64,000 bases of DNA from assembly GCF_029945805.1 (NCBI RefSeq), contig NZ_JAQSDH010000048.1, positions 1 through 64,000 of the forward strand, given 5' to 3'. The translations under genes and the position numbers were made by a program. The stretch is from Flavobacterium sp. (GTDB lineage: Bacteria; Bacteroidota; Bacteroidia; Flavobacteriales; Flavobacteriaceae). Of the stretch, positions 19,594 through 28,045 are shown in pieces. Position 1 is the stretch's first letter, and every line of letters begins with the position of its first letter. The notes below the pieces were generated by a model. It was not told the DNA's origin, made no database searches, and saw only the letters and a list, made by a program, of their open reading frames with translations.

Positions 19594-21126
19594 ATGAAAA
19601 TGAAAAATATAACTAAAAAAATGTTGTTTGGTTTTTTAATCACCGTATCACTTCAGTCTTGTGATGATTTTCTTGATGTAAATGATGACCCAAATAACCC
19701 ATTAGCTGAAGTTGTTAATCCGGAAATCGTTTTAGCAGCTACACAAGTGTATACCTATAATGTTTTAGCAGGAAGTTCTGTACCGGATAATCCAGCTATT
19801 ACTCAGGATAACATGAATCAATTAGGTAATTTAATGATGAATAACTGGACTAGAGACGTTGGCGCATCTAATTCAAGTTATTACTTCAATGAACACACGT
19901 ATAATGTAACTTCAGATTTTTATTCCGGAATTTGGGAGATTTTGTTTTTGAGAACTTCCAACTACACTTTCATCCAAAACACTACAAAACCTGGATACGA
20001 TAATTATATAGCTATAGCTAAAATTATGAAATCATTCTATTTCCAGTATTTAGTTGATTTGTATGGTGATATTCCTTATTCTGAAGCGCACAAACGTGGC
20101 GGAAATTTAACTCCAACTTACGATGATGCTCAGACTATTTACAGAGATTTGATTGTACAATTAGACCAAGCTATTGCTTTAATTGACAACGCCCCAAGCG
20201 GAACTCTAAATCCTGGCGCCAATGATGTTATGCTTAATGGTAACATGGATACGTGGAAAAAGTTTGCTAATACTCTGAAATTAAGAATTCTTTTAAGAGA
20301 ATCAGGATTGACAACTTCTTCATCTTATATTTCAGCTCAAATGACGGCATTGCAAAACAGTGGTGCAGAATTTTTAGGTCCAAACGACAATGTGACTATT
20401 AATCCTGGCTACAATGCTACAGTAAATCAACAAAATGGATTTGCTTCTTTGTTTTTGAATACTAACGATGCAGTTAAAAACAACTATTCATCAACTGGTG
20501 CAACTAAGTACACAATTAATTATTTGTCCGCTACTAATGATCTAAGAATAGGTAGAATTTATTCTCAAACACCAAGCGGAACAATACTATACAACGGTCA
20601 CCAGCAAGGAGATGTACTAAATACTTCTACCAATTATCCTGTATCGCATGTTGGTCCTGGATTACTTCAGAATTCTTCTCAGGATGGAATTGTTTTTACT
20701 GCAGCTGAAAGTTTATTGCTTCAGGCTGAAGCCGTTCAAAGAGGTTATTTAACCGGATCAGCTCAGGCTTTATACGAAAGTGCTATAACAGAATCTTTCA
20801 AATTATTAGGTTTGACAGCTGCTGAAGCGACTACTTACTACAGCCAGGCGACTAACTTAGTTGGATGGAATGGAAGTACTAACAAAATAGAAGCAATCAT
20901 TAACCAAAAATGGATTGCCTTAAACGGAATCAACGGTGGAGAAACATGGATTGAAAGAACAAGAACTGGATTCCCTGCTCACGTGCCCCTTTCAACAGTA
21001 GCGCCTGGTACTTCAAGACCAATCCGCTTATTGTATCCAAGTTCTGAAATTGCTGGAAATACTGCAAATGTCCCACAACAAACAGAAGCTCAAGCTTTCA
21101 CTAGTAAAATATTTTGGAATCAATAA
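19594..21126 (+). CDS. SusD/RagB-family nutrient-binding outer-membrane lipoprotein
   Basis: The 510-residue protein has a lipoprotein signal peptide with lipobox LQSC (C23), followed by DDFLDVNDDPNNP, which is both the usual SusD N-terminus and an acidic export signal. The body shows SusD-like tetratricopeptide helices with YLVDLYGDIPYSEA near residue 150 and the late block AESLLLQAEAVQRGYL near residue 370. It resembles the SusD-like subgroup with DDPNNP after the cysteine. It forms the surface lid for the SusC channel encoded 6 nt upstream. Two in-frame ATGs (19594, 19600) are equally possible starts. Confidence 0.93.
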   Translation: MKMKNITKKMLFGFLITVSLQSCDDFLDVNDDPNNPLAEVVNPEIVLAATQVYTYNVLAGSSVPDNPAITQDNMNQLGNLMMNNWTRDVGASNSSYYFNEHTYNVTSDFYSGIWEILFLRTSNYTFIQNTTKPGYDNYIAIAKIMKSFYFQYLVDLYGDIPYSEAHKRGGNLTPTYDDAQTIYRDLIVQLDQAIALIDNAPSGTLNPGANDVMLNGNMDTWKKFANTLKLRILLRESGLTTSSSYISAQMTALQNSGAEFLGPNDNVTINPGYNATVNQQNGFASLFLNTNDAVKNNYSSTGATKYTINYLSATNDLRIGRIYSQTPSGTILYNGHQQGDVLNTSTNYPVSHVGPGLLQNSSQDGIVFTAAESLLLQAEAVQRGYLTGSAQALYESAITESFKLLGLTAAEATTYYSQATNLVGWNGSTNKIEAIINQKWIALNGINGGETWIERTRTGFPAHVPLSTVAPGTSRPIRLLYPSSEIAGNTANVPQQTEAQAFTSKIFWNQ

Positions 21127-21137
21127 CAATAAGAATT

Positions 21138-21986
21138 ATGAAAAATTTTAAAATAATAGCATTCGCAATAGTTGCCTGTGTAATCGCAGTATCCTGTGTT
21201 AAGGATGATGCTGAAAACAACAGTACAGGTGCCTACATTGTTGGATTTAAAAATTCACAATCATCCTACATCTATACCGATGAAGATACAGACCCAGTTC
21301 AAGTTACTGAACCGATCGATTTAGTTGGTGGCAGCAACGGAACAACTTCTAATCGGGATATAACCATCCCTTTTTCTGTTGATCCTTCAAGCACAGCAAC
21401 GGCGGGAACAGATTATACAATTAATGCATCGGGTTCTTTAACGTTAGAAGCCGGAGCAGACTTTGTACTACTTCCTATCACAATTAATCCGACCGCTTTA
21501 CCTGGAAATGATCCTAAAACCATCGTTATCCATTTAGGGCAAGCAAGTTCCGGAGCAACTGTAGCTGATGATAAAAAGACAATTACAATTACCATTGCAA
21601 AATGCGCTTCTGACCTTGCTGGAACGTACTCTTTAGTTGTTACAAGAGTTGATGATGGTGTAGTTTCTACTTTTCCTAGCGAAGTACTTACAGAATTGTC
21701 ATTAGGGGTTTATGAAACTTCTACCACAGGTCCATATAATGATTTAGTAGATGATGGAGCTCCAAGAAATGGTTTCATTTTTAAAGATGTTTGCCAATCT
21801 ATTCAGGTTGACGAACAAAACTTGGGTGATTATTACTCCAATTTGGTTGAAGGCGATGAAAATGCCGGTTCGGTAAATCTTGATGTTAATGGCGAAGTAG
21901 CTTCGATTACTATCAATTATTCTATCAGAGGATTTTCTTCAGGTGTAGCCCGAAGATATTTTACAGCTGTTTATACAAAACTTTAA
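21138..21986 (+). CDS. Surface lipoprotein of SusCD locus, Calx-beta/DUF1735-like N-terminal region
   Basis: The 282-residue product starts at the ATG at 21138, which gives a clean lipoprotein signal peptide (MKNFKIIAFAIVACVIAVSC, C20); the open frame extends 24 nt further upstream into susD but that part does not resemble a signal sequence. VKDD follows the cysteine, matching the K-D-D type surface-export signal of Flavobacteriaceae. Residues 30-155 resemble a beta-sandwich with ITIPFSVDPSSTATAGTDYTI and ITINPTALPGNDPKTIVIHLG, as in Calx-beta or DUF1735-type domains. It probably binds substrate for the SusCD pair, but the ligand cannot be told. Confidence 0.7.
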   Translation: MKNFKIIAFAIVACVIAVSCVKDDAENNSTGAYIVGFKNSQSSYIYTDEDTDPVQVTEPIDLVGGSNGTTSNRDITIPFSVDPSSTATAGTDYTINASGSLTLEAGADFVLLPITINPTALPGNDPKTIVIHLGQASSGATVADDKKTITITIAKCASDLAGTYSLVVTRVDDGVVSTFPSEVLTELSLGVYETSTTGPYNDLVDDGAPRNGFIFKDVCQSIQVDEQNLGDYYSNLVEGDENAGSVNLDVNGEVASITINYSIRGFSSGVARRYFTAVYTKL

Positions 21987-21996
21987 AAAATTAGTG

Positions 21997-22989
21997 ATGA
22001 AAAAAATATCAATTTATAAATATCTTATTCTGGCAGCAGTAGCATTTGGTGGCGTTTTTATTGCCTGCGATGATGATGTAGAAGATTTAGGCAAAAAAGA
22101 AAAACCTGAATTAACGGCTGATGGACCAACGTCAATAACTGTAACAGAAGGAAACGACGCCGTACTTAATTTCAAATTGAGTAAAGCAATTAATGAACCT
22201 ATTCAATACCGATTGGTTTTGTTAGTTGAAAGCTCAGCAACAGATCAGGATGATTACGTTATTCCTGGCTGCAGAAGTAACGACCCTGATTGTGTAGCTA
22301 TTGAAGAAAATGGTGGACCTGTTGGTTACATCTTTGAAATTCCAGCTTACACAACAGAATATAGTGTAAACATCGCAACAATTTTTGATGATTTAGGCGA
22401 AGGTGACGAAAATCTAAAACTAAAAGTTATCTCAAACAGAACGTTGCTTGGTACTGTTGGTGAATTAACGTATGACATTACTATTAAAAATGCGGTCTCT
22501 GATGATTTAAATATTCGCTTCGACTGGAGTGGTACATTTACTTCAGGAACTGAAACCGTTGAAAACTGTACACTTGATTTGGATTTGGAATTATATGATG
22601 CTGATTTTAATTTAATAGATTTCAGTTATTCTAATTGCCCTGAATCTTTAGTTCTTTCAACAGCGGATTTACCTGATGGAACTTACTATCTTGACGCAAG
22701 TTTATGGTCAACTGCCGGATATTTTGAAAATGTAAATGTTCCAGCTAATCTAACATTCATCAAACCTGGTTCAGCATTCAATGAAACATACGATCTTTCG
22801 AGCTTGTTTCCAATGCAGGATGGTGGTCTGGATGATGGAAATGGAAATGCTATTATCGAGTACACTATTGTGAAAGCCGGAACTATTTATACGATAACCA
22901 ATCCGGATGGCGATACTGTTTTCCAAGGAAGACATGCAAAAAAACCAATACACAGCGCCAGATTGAAAAAGAAAAACAATCATAAATAA
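21997..22989 (+). CDS. Surface lipoprotein of SusCD locus, function unknown
   Basis: The 330-residue product begins at ATG 21997 (a GTG one codon upstream is also in frame). The signal peptide ends IAC (C24) and is followed by DDDVEDLGKK, a strongly acidic export signal. Residues 40-160 form a likely Calx-beta-like sandwich (ITVTEGNDAVLNFKLSKAI, FDDLGEGDENLKLKVIS). The C-terminal half has a second beta domain resembling a pre-peptidase-type or jelly-roll module (ENCTLDLDLELYDADFNLID). It ends in a basic tail (RLKKKNNHK). Last gene of the SusCD operon; a terminator follows after 8 nt. Confidence 0.65.
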   Translation: MKKISIYKYLILAAVAFGGVFIACDDDVEDLGKKEKPELTADGPTSITVTEGNDAVLNFKLSKAINEPIQYRLVLLVESSATDQDDYVIPGCRSNDPDCVAIEENGGPVGYIFEIPAYTTEYSVNIATIFDDLGEGDENLKLKVISNRTLLGTVGELTYDITIKNAVSDDLNIRFDWSGTFTSGTETVENCTLDLDLELYDADFNLIDFSYSNCPESLVLSTADLPDGTYYLDASLWSTAGYFENVNVPANLTFIKPGSAFNETYDLSSLFPMQDGGLDDGNGNAIIEYTIVKAGTIYTITNPDGDTVFQGRHAKKPIHSARLKKKNNHK

Positions 22990-22997
22990 GACTTCTA

Positions 22998-23027
22998 AAA
23001 CCACCAGTTTTCACTGGTGGTTTTTTT
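22998..23027 (+). terminator. Rho-independent terminator of SusCD operon
   Basis: An 11-bp perfect stem (arms 22998-23008 and 23013-23023, loop TTTC) is followed by a run of T to 23027. It sits just after the last lipoprotein gene and directly upstream of the rlmB promoter box, so the two elements abut. Confidence 0.9.
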
Positions 23028-23028
23028 A

Positions 23029-23036
23029 TATCTTTG
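23029..23036 (+). promoter_or_regulatory. TAnnTTTG promoter box of rlmB, probably leaderless
   Basis: TATCTTTG matches the -7 consensus. Only 4 nt separate it from the ATG at 23041, so the transcript likely starts at or next to the start codon. A matching TTTG -33 element is not obvious; that region is occupied by the terminator stem. Confidence 0.6.
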
Positions 23037-23040
23037 CGCC

Positions 23041-23775
23041 ATGGAAAAAGAACATCAAATCTTCGGGATCAGAGCAATTATAGAAGGAATTCAATCAGGC
23101 GCAGCAATTGACAAAGTATTCATTCAATCCGACACTCAAGGCGAATTAATGAAAGAACTTATGAAAGTGATGAAACAAAAAAGCATCAACTTCTCCTATG
23201 TTCCCGTTGAAAAATTAAACCGTTTAACTTCTAATAATCATCAAGGAGCGGTAGCAACCATCTCGCCTATCGCCTTTCACGATTTAGAAACACTAATTGA
23301 AAAAGTTTTAGAAAGCGGAAAAATACCCTTATTCTTAATCCTAGATCAAATCAGCGATGCAAGAAATTTTGGCGCCATAATCAGAACTGCCGAATGTACA
23401 GGCGTTGATGGAATCATTGTTCAAAAAGCCGGTTCTGCGCCGGTAAATGGCGATACGGTAAAAACTTCAGCTGGTGCCGTGTTTAATGTGCCAATCTGCA
23501 AAGTTGAACATATTAAAGATGCCATCTTTCATCTTCAAGGAAGCGGAATAAAAACCGTAGCCGCAACCGAAAAAACAGACCAAAATATTTATGATATTTC
23601 GCTAAACGAACCTGTAGCCATCATCATGGGAAGTGAAGACCGTGGCATCAATCCATCAGTGTTAAAAATTGTAGATGAGAAAGCAAAGTTACCTATGTTT
23701 GGAACAATCGGTTCGTTGAATGTTTCTGTTGCATGTGGTGCTTTTCTATATGAAACGGTACGTCAGAGACAATAA
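23041..23775 (+). CDS. rlmB: 23S rRNA (guanosine-2'-O)-methyltransferase RlmB (TrmH/SpoU family)
   Basis: The 244-residue product is a SPOUT-fold methyltransferase that uses S-adenosylmethionine to methylate a ribose 2'-OH, by homology G2251 of 23S rRNA. The N-terminal substrate-binding domain (IFGIRAIIEGIQSGAAIDKV, residues 5-75) precedes the catalytic domain with LDQISDARNFGAIIRTAE (motif 1), VAIIMGSEDRGI (motif 2) and IGSLNVSVACGAFLYE (motif 3), the knot residues. Start at 23041 is favoured by the promoter box and by length equal to E. coli RlmB. Confidence 0.9.
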   Translation: MEKEHQIFGIRAIIEGIQSGAAIDKVFIQSDTQGELMKELMKVMKQKSINFSYVPVEKLNRLTSNNHQGAVATISPIAFHDLETLIEKVLESGKIPLFLILDQISDARNFGAIIRTAECTGVDGIIVQKAGSAPVNGDTVKTSAGAVFNVPICKVEHIKDAIFHLQGSGIKTVAATEKTDQNIYDISLNEPVAIIMGSEDRGINPSVLKIVDEKAKLPMFGTIGSLNVSVACGAFLYETVRQRQ

Positions 23776-23830
23776 ACTGTAAATTTTAAAAGGCAGGAGC
23801 GAAAGGTTTGGGATTTATCAGCATTCGCAA

Positions 23831-23874
23831 TTCCCGCTTTTTGCGCTACAAGGTAGCGCTGTCAATCGGGGCTA
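23831..23874 (-). repeat. Interspersed TAGCCCCGAT...AGCGGGAA element, copy 1
   Basis: Read on the minus strand this starts TAGCCCCGAT (23865-23874) and ends AGCGGGAA (23831-23838), with a 7-bp hairpin inside (arms 23843-23849 and 23853-23859). A second copy in the opposite orientation is at 24757-24799 on the other side of the rhomboid gene. Elements of this sequence are, from general knowledge, common between genes in Flavobacterium chromosomes. Confidence 0.75.
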
Positions 23875-23883
23875 AAGCTTAAG

Positions 23884-24651
23884 CTATTCGATTTTTTTGG
23901 CGTCGTTCGTGGGCTTGTATTCATAAACGTAATTCAGAATCGGGCTTGGAACAATATCCTCCATTTCTTCCTCAGGTTCTGGCGTGTTGACAAAATTTCC
24001 ATTTTCGTCAAAGTGCTTCATAAATGGGTCTTCTTCTGGTTTGAAATCGGATTTTTCCCAATGGTATTGAATGTCTTGCCTGTAATCTGGCGTTTTAAAT
24101 CGGACTGCAAAAAAGAATCCTGAGAGTAAACCCGCCAAATGACCTTCCCAAGAAATGGTTTTATCTACATCTGGAAAAACATACCAAATCATTCCACCAT
24201 AAAACATAACAACAGCCATTGACAAAGCCATTAATCTGTAGTATTTGGTCATCATTCCTTTAAAAAAGATAAAGGAAACCAAAACGTAAATTAAACTACT
24301 CGCACCAACGTGATAGGATTCTCTTCCAATTACCCAAGTGATCAATCCCGAAAGTAAAATGCCATAAAACAAAACTTTTAGTGAAACATTGCGGTAAAAA
24401 TAAATTAATGCTGTGGTCAGCACAAATAACGGAATCGAATTATTGACAATGTGATTCAAATTCCCGTGAAGAAACGGACTGAAAATGATTCCTTGCAATC
24501 CCGAAACGGTTCGCGGTAAAATTCCATGTGGAGTCAAACTAATATGGAAACTGTTTTCTGCAAAAAAAATGAACCACATCAAAATCAGCATCAAGGTTGG
24601 CACTAACCAAACCGAAGGTGTAAACTTAAAATGCTGGTACTCGTTATTCAT
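23884..24651 (-). CDS. Rhomboid-family intramembrane serine protease
   Basis: The 255-residue protein has six or so membrane segments and the rhomboid catalytic pair: serine in GASS (S118, HVGASSLIYV) and histidine in WEGHLAG (H171). The HGNLNH motif (62-67) of the second helix is also present. Rhomboids cleave membrane proteins within the bilayer. A hydrophilic C-terminal tail of about 75 residues is rich in Glu/Pro. I chose the ATG ending at 24651 (MNNEYQHFKF); the frame extends 15 codons upstream. The gene is flanked by inverted copies of a repeat element. Confidence 0.88.
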   Translation of the reverse strand: MNNEYQHFKFTPSVWLVPTLMLILMWFIFFAENSFHISLTPHGILPRTVSGLQGIIFSPFLHGNLNHIVNNSIPLFVLTTALIYFYRNVSLKVLFYGILLSGLITWVIGRESYHVGASSLIYVLVSFIFFKGMMTKYYRLMALSMAVVMFYGGMIWYVFPDVDKTISWEGHLAGLLSGFFFAVRFKTPDYRQDIQYHWEKSDFKPEEDPFMKHFDENGNFVNTPEPEEEMEDIVPSPILNYVYEYKPTNDAKKIE

Positions 24652-24756
24652 TGCGAAAATTAAAATTTTTATTCCTACAGTCAAAAACGTAGCCAAATTA
24701 AAAGTAGTGCTAATTTGTCAGTTTTGAAAATTTAAAAGAAGCCAACAGCTTGTAAC

Positions 24757-24799
24757 TAGCCCCGATGGTAGTGGCACCTTGTAAAACGGACAGCGGGAA
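24757..24799 (+). repeat. Interspersed TAGCCCCGAT...AGCGGGAA element, copy 2
   Basis: Starts TAGCCCCGAT (24757-24766), contains CACCTTGTA and ends AGCGGGAA (24792-24799). It is in inverted orientation to copy 1 at 23831-23874. It is itself bracketed by an 8-bp inverted repeat, GAAGCCAA (24738-24745) and TTGGCTTC (24825-24832). Confidence 0.75.
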
Positions 24800-24824
24800 A
24801 ATGGTTTAAAAAAAGCCCAAACGA

Positions 24825-24855
24825 TTGGCTTCAAAAAAAAATAGCTGTATTTTTA
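24825..24855 (+). promoter_or_regulatory. Probable rarA promoter
   Basis: TTG (24825-24827), a 20-nt spacer and TATTTTTA (24848-24855) match the Bacteroidota consensus with one mismatch in the -7 box. The ATG of rarA follows after 4 nt, suggesting a leaderless or nearly leaderless transcript. Confidence 0.45.
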
Positions 24856-24859
24856 CCGC

Positions 24860-26137
24860 ATGGAAGCACCACTTGCAGAACGCATCAGACCGCAACAGTT
24901 ATCGGACTATATTAGCCAACTTCACCTTGTAGGCGAAAATGGTTCGTTGACCCAACAAATAGCTCGCGGCGTGATTCCATCCATGATTTTTTGGGGTTCA
25001 CCCGGAACGGGAAAAACTACTTTAGCACAGATTATTGCCAAGCAAAGTAACCGACCGTTTTACGAGTTGAGTGCAATTAATAGCGGTGTAAAAGACATTC
25101 GTGATGTCATTGAAAAAGCCAAACAAAGCGGCGGACTATTCACAGCAAAAAATCCGATTCTGTTTATTGATGAGATTCATAGGTTTAGCAAATCACAACA
25201 AGATTCACTTTTAGCTGCTGTAGAAAAAGGTTGGATCACTTTAATTGGAGCCACGACGGAAAACCCGAGTTTTGAAGTAATTCCAGCGCTTTTGTCACGT
25301 TGTCAGGTGTACGTTTTAAATCCGTTTTCGAAGGAAGATTTGTTAGCGCTTTTAGAACGAGCGATGAAGCAAGACAGCGTTTTATCCACTAAAAAAATAA
25401 AATTAAAAGAAACAGAAGCGCTACTTAGACTTTCTGGTGGCGACGGACGCAAACTGTTAAATATTTTTGAACTCGTCGTAAACGCAAGCTCTGAAGGTCA
25501 AATTACAATCACCAACGACAAAGTTTTTCAACTGGTTCAGCAAAATACAGTGCTGTATGATAAAACGGGTGAACAGCATTATGATATTGTTTCGGCCTTT
25601 ATAAAATCCATCCGCGGAAGCGATCCAAATGGTGCTGTTTATTGGTTGGCGCGAATGATAGAAGGCGGGGAAGATGTAAAATTCATTGCAAGAAGAATGC
25701 TCATTTTATCCAGTGAAGATATTGGAAATGCTAATCCAACCGCTTTTATTATGGCTAATAGTACTTTTCAGGCGGTCTCTATTATTGGCAATCCAGAAAG
25801 CAGAATTATTCTGAGTCAGTGTGCAGTTTATTTGGCGACCTCAGCCAAAAGCAATGCGAGTTATTTGGCGATAGGCGAAGCGCAACAATTGGTAAAGCAA
25901 ACCGGCGATTTATCGGTGCCGATTCATTTGCGAAATGCTCCAACAAAATTAATGAAGGAATTGGGCTATGGCGATGAATATTTGTACTCACATAATTACC
26001 CAAACAACTTTGCAGAACAAGAATATTTGCCCGATGAAATCAAAAATACAGCATTCTACAAACCCGGAAACAATGCCCGCGAAAATGAATTACGCACATT
26101 CTTAAAAAACCGTTGGAACGAAAAATACGATTATTAA
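24860..26137 (+). CDS. rarA: Replication-associated recombination protein A (RarA/MgsA)
   Basis: The 425-residue AAA+ ATPase acts at stalled replication forks and interacts with single-strand binding protein in other bacteria. It starts [20 protein letters not shown], typical of the family, with Walker [10 protein letters not shown] (46-54), Walker B ILFIDEIH (100-107; D104, E105), and sensor 1 [11 protein letters not shown]. The C-terminal half contains the MgsA-type tetramerisation region with [28 protein letters not shown]. Its stop overlaps the 3' end of the convergent gene by 4 nt. Confidence 0.95.
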   Translation: MEAPLAERIRPQQLSDYISQLHLVGENGSLTQQIARGVIPSMIFWGSPGTGKTTLAQIIAKQSNRPFYELSAINSGVKDIRDVIEKAKQSGGLFTAKNPILFIDEIHRFSKSQQDSLLAAVEKGWITLIGATTENPSFEVIPALLSRCQVYVLNPFSKEDLLALLERAMKQDSVLSTKKIKLKETEALLRLSGGDGRKLLNIFELVVNASSEGQITITNDKVFQLVQQNTVLYDKTGEQHYDIVSAFIKSIRGSDPNGAVYWLARMIEGGEDVKFIARRMLILSSEDIGNANPTAFIMANSTFQAVSIIGNPESRIILSQCAVYLATSAKSNASYLAIGEAQQLVKQTGDLSVPIHLRNAPTKLMKELGYGDEYLYSHNYPNNFAEQEYLPDEIKNTAFYKPGNNARENELRTFLKNRWNEKYDY

Positions 26138-26895
26138 AACTTAAGATTCAAAGGTTCTGAAACTAATTTTGAGTTTTCATAATATTCGAAGAACCATTGA
26201 TTATTCTTAGAAAGTACTACGCCGCTTTTCGCTTCTTTTGTTGCAATAAAAATATTTTTTACAGATGTATTGAACATCTTCAAGATTACTTTTGGTTCGC
26301 TATTTACGATTTGAAAACCATTCGGAATGGGCTGTGCAAAAAAGAAATTTTCCGAGTTATTCTTTGATTCCGAATCTACTTTAACCACTTCAATTTGAGA
26401 TACATTTTCCCCTAATTGCTGTGGAATAGCTTTAGTTTTTTGTTGTCCTTGGTCAATCGCAATTTCATTTTTCCCATTGTATTTGTAATTGAGTTTGTCA
26501 AATGATTTTCCAGCTTCGCGCAAAGCTTCGTTATAAGATCTGCTGCGTTCTTTTTCATTGCTTTCACCTAGGGCTGTTTCATAAACAACCTTATCCTTAC
26601 AATCTTTAAGAACAACTTTAATCTTAGTGTTTAATAGTGTATTTTCTTTGACAATATCAGCATATAATTTTCTACAACTTGCGTTGCTAATTTCATTCGG
26701 AATAGAATCGGAAGCCATATAGGCTTTAAAGCCATATTTCTGTAATAAAAGCTTAGTATTCGTATTCAAATTATATTTATTTGGCTCTTTAAAATCGGCA
26801 AATTTTAAGGGTACAATTACATATTCGTAATTATTTATGCTTTGCGAAAAAGCAACACTTGACACTAACACAAACAACAATAGAATCTTTTTCAT
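26134..26895 (-). CDS. Secreted hypothetical protein
   Basis: I do not recognise this 253-residue protein beyond a flavobacterial secreted hypothetical. It has a signal peptide (MKKILLLFVLVSSVAFSQ), then a mixed alpha/beta region containing NYEYVIVPLKFADFKEPNKYNLNT and ELNTK-like stretches, a segment CRKLYADIVKENTLLNTKIKVVLKDCKDK with two cysteines, and a C-terminal beta-rich part from about residue 180. It is likely periplasmic or outer-membrane associated. It lies 1 nt downstream of the YjjG-type gene and converges with rarA, overlapping by 4 nt. Confidence 0.75.
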   Translation of the reverse strand: MKKILLLFVLVSSVAFSQSINNYEYVIVPLKFADFKEPNKYNLNTNTKLLLQKYGFKAYMASDSIPNEISNASCRKLYADIVKENTLLNTKIKVVLKDCKDKVVYETALGESNEKERSRSYNEALREAGKSFDKLNYKYNGKNEIAIDQGQQKTKAIPQQLGENVSQIEVVKVDSESKNNSENFFFAQPIPNGFQIVNSEPKVILKMFNTSVKNIFIATKEAKSGVVLSKNNQWFFEYYENSKLVSEPLNLKF

Positions 26896-26896
26896 T

Positions 26897-27580
26897 TTAT
26901 AATATTTTTTTTAGTTCTAATAAACGACTTATCTTTTGTATTCCTTCAACTGCATGGATTCCTTTTTCGTCAAACAATATGGCTTCCATCCCAAAATCAA
27001 TAGCACCACGAACATCAGCATCAATGCAATCTCCAATCATAATTGCATTTTCCTTATTGGTTTTAGCCAAAGATACTGCAAATTCAAATATAGTTGGGTG
27101 CGGTTTTTTTACGCCAGCCATTTCTGAATTGGTTATTGTTTTGAAATAATTTTCCAAACCTGAATTGCCTATTTTCTTTTTCTGCACTTCAGCAAAACCA
27201 TTGGTAATAATGTGCAGATTATATTTTGGAGACAAATAGTCCAAAACTTCAATTGCGCCTTCAAACAACTGATTGTTATCTGGCAGAAACGCAATATAAT
27301 CGTGTGAAATTCTGTCAATTTCACTATCTGAAACGGTATAATTCATAGCATCGAATGAGTGTTTCAAACGATTGTATCGCAATTCTTCGTGGGTGATTTT
27401 GTCTACCTGATACAGTTTCCAGCACGCCTGGTTAATTGGCGCATAGATTTCGATGAACTTTTCAATATCAATTGATGGATGGTGTTTTTTGAAAATTTTA
27501 TCGAATGCTTGAATAGAATTTTTATCAAAATCCCAAAGTGTATGGTCTAAATCGAAGAAAATGTCTGTAATATGTTGCAC
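26897..27580 (-). CDS. yjjG: YjjG-family noncanonical pyrimidine nucleotidase (HAD hydrolase)
   Basis: The 227-residue HAD phosphatase has motif I DLDHTLWDF (catalytic D11 and D13), motif II ITNG in IITNGFAEVQ, the lysine of KKPHPTIF, and motif IV MIGDCIDADVRGA. The WDF after motif I and a helical cap (residues 15-95) match the YjjG/YfnB subgroup, which dephosphorylates noncanonical pyrimidine nucleotides such as those from thymine or 5-fluorouracil. It is 6 nt downstream of the toxin gene and 1 nt upstream of the secreted hypothetical gene, so likely co-transcribed. Confidence 0.88.
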   Translation of the reverse strand: MQHITDIFFDLDHTLWDFDKNSIQAFDKIFKKHHPSIDIEKFIEIYAPINQACWKLYQVDKITHEELRYNRLKHSFDAMNYTVSDSEIDRISHDYIAFLPDNNQLFEGAIEVLDYLSPKYNLHIITNGFAEVQKKKIGNSGLENYFKTITNSEMAGVKKPHPTIFEFAVSLAKTNKENAIMIGDCIDADVRGAIDFGMEAILFDEKGIHAVEGIQKISRLLELKKIL

Positions 27581-27586
27581 TTTATT

Positions 27587-28045
27587 TTATTTAAATATTC
27601 TTTTATCAAATGGAAAATCCTCTTGCGAAGCTATAATTATTTTATTGAAATCGGCATGAAAAGGATTTAATAAATAGTTGAAATCTCCTTTTACAACTGC
27701 AGAGGGCACTTTCATAACGACGTGTTTCATTTGCTGGATGAAAAAATCTCCAATAAGTTGCGTCTCGTTTAATTCTGGAAACACATTCCATCCCAAGGGA
27801 AGCTTTTTAACTTCAAAAGTGTAAATTTCAACATCATCTGGAATCAGAATGGTAGTCATCTTAAAACCTTTGGGCAGCATGGCTAATGACAAATGAACCA
27901 CTACTTCAGCCATAGCAAGACATCTTCCATGAGCAGTATAAATAATTTCGGTTCCTTTGGAATTCCATCGCGCACCAAATGTCGCTGCTCCTTTACCAGA
28001 CAATTCGAGTGGATATTTACTATTTTGCAAACGAAAAACTTCCAT
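27587..28045 (-). CDS. RES-domain toxin of a type II toxin-antitoxin pair
   Basis: The 152-residue product is a RES-domain protein; characterised members degrade NAD+. The fold signature GARWNSKGTEIIYTAHGRCLAMAEVVVHL is clear, giving likely active-site residues R26, Y36 and E47, and a conserved serine within VPSAVVKGDFNYLLNPFHADF. Its ATG overlaps the antitoxin stop (TAATG), so the two are translationally coupled. Length is normal and no lesion is seen, so the toxin is probably active. Confidence 0.9.
   Translation of the reverse strand: MEVFRLQNSKYPLELSGKGAATFGARWNSKGTEIIYTAHGRCLAMAEVVVHLSLAMLPKGFKMTTILIPDDVEIYTFEVKKLPLGWNVFPELNETQLIGDFFIQQMKHVVMKVPSAVVKGDFNYLLNPFHADFNKIIIASQEDFPFDKRIFK

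Noticed and set aside
21114..21137. Upstream start for the first SusCD accessory lipoprotein
   Set aside because: It would overlap susD and put a polar stretch before a complete lipoprotein signal peptide that starts at 21138.
24811..24840. Minus-strand terminator-like hairpin upstream of the rhomboid gene
   Set aside because: A short AAGCC/GGCTT stem with a T-run exists, but no minus-strand transcript is expected there and it overlaps the rarA promoter; probably part of the repeat surroundings.
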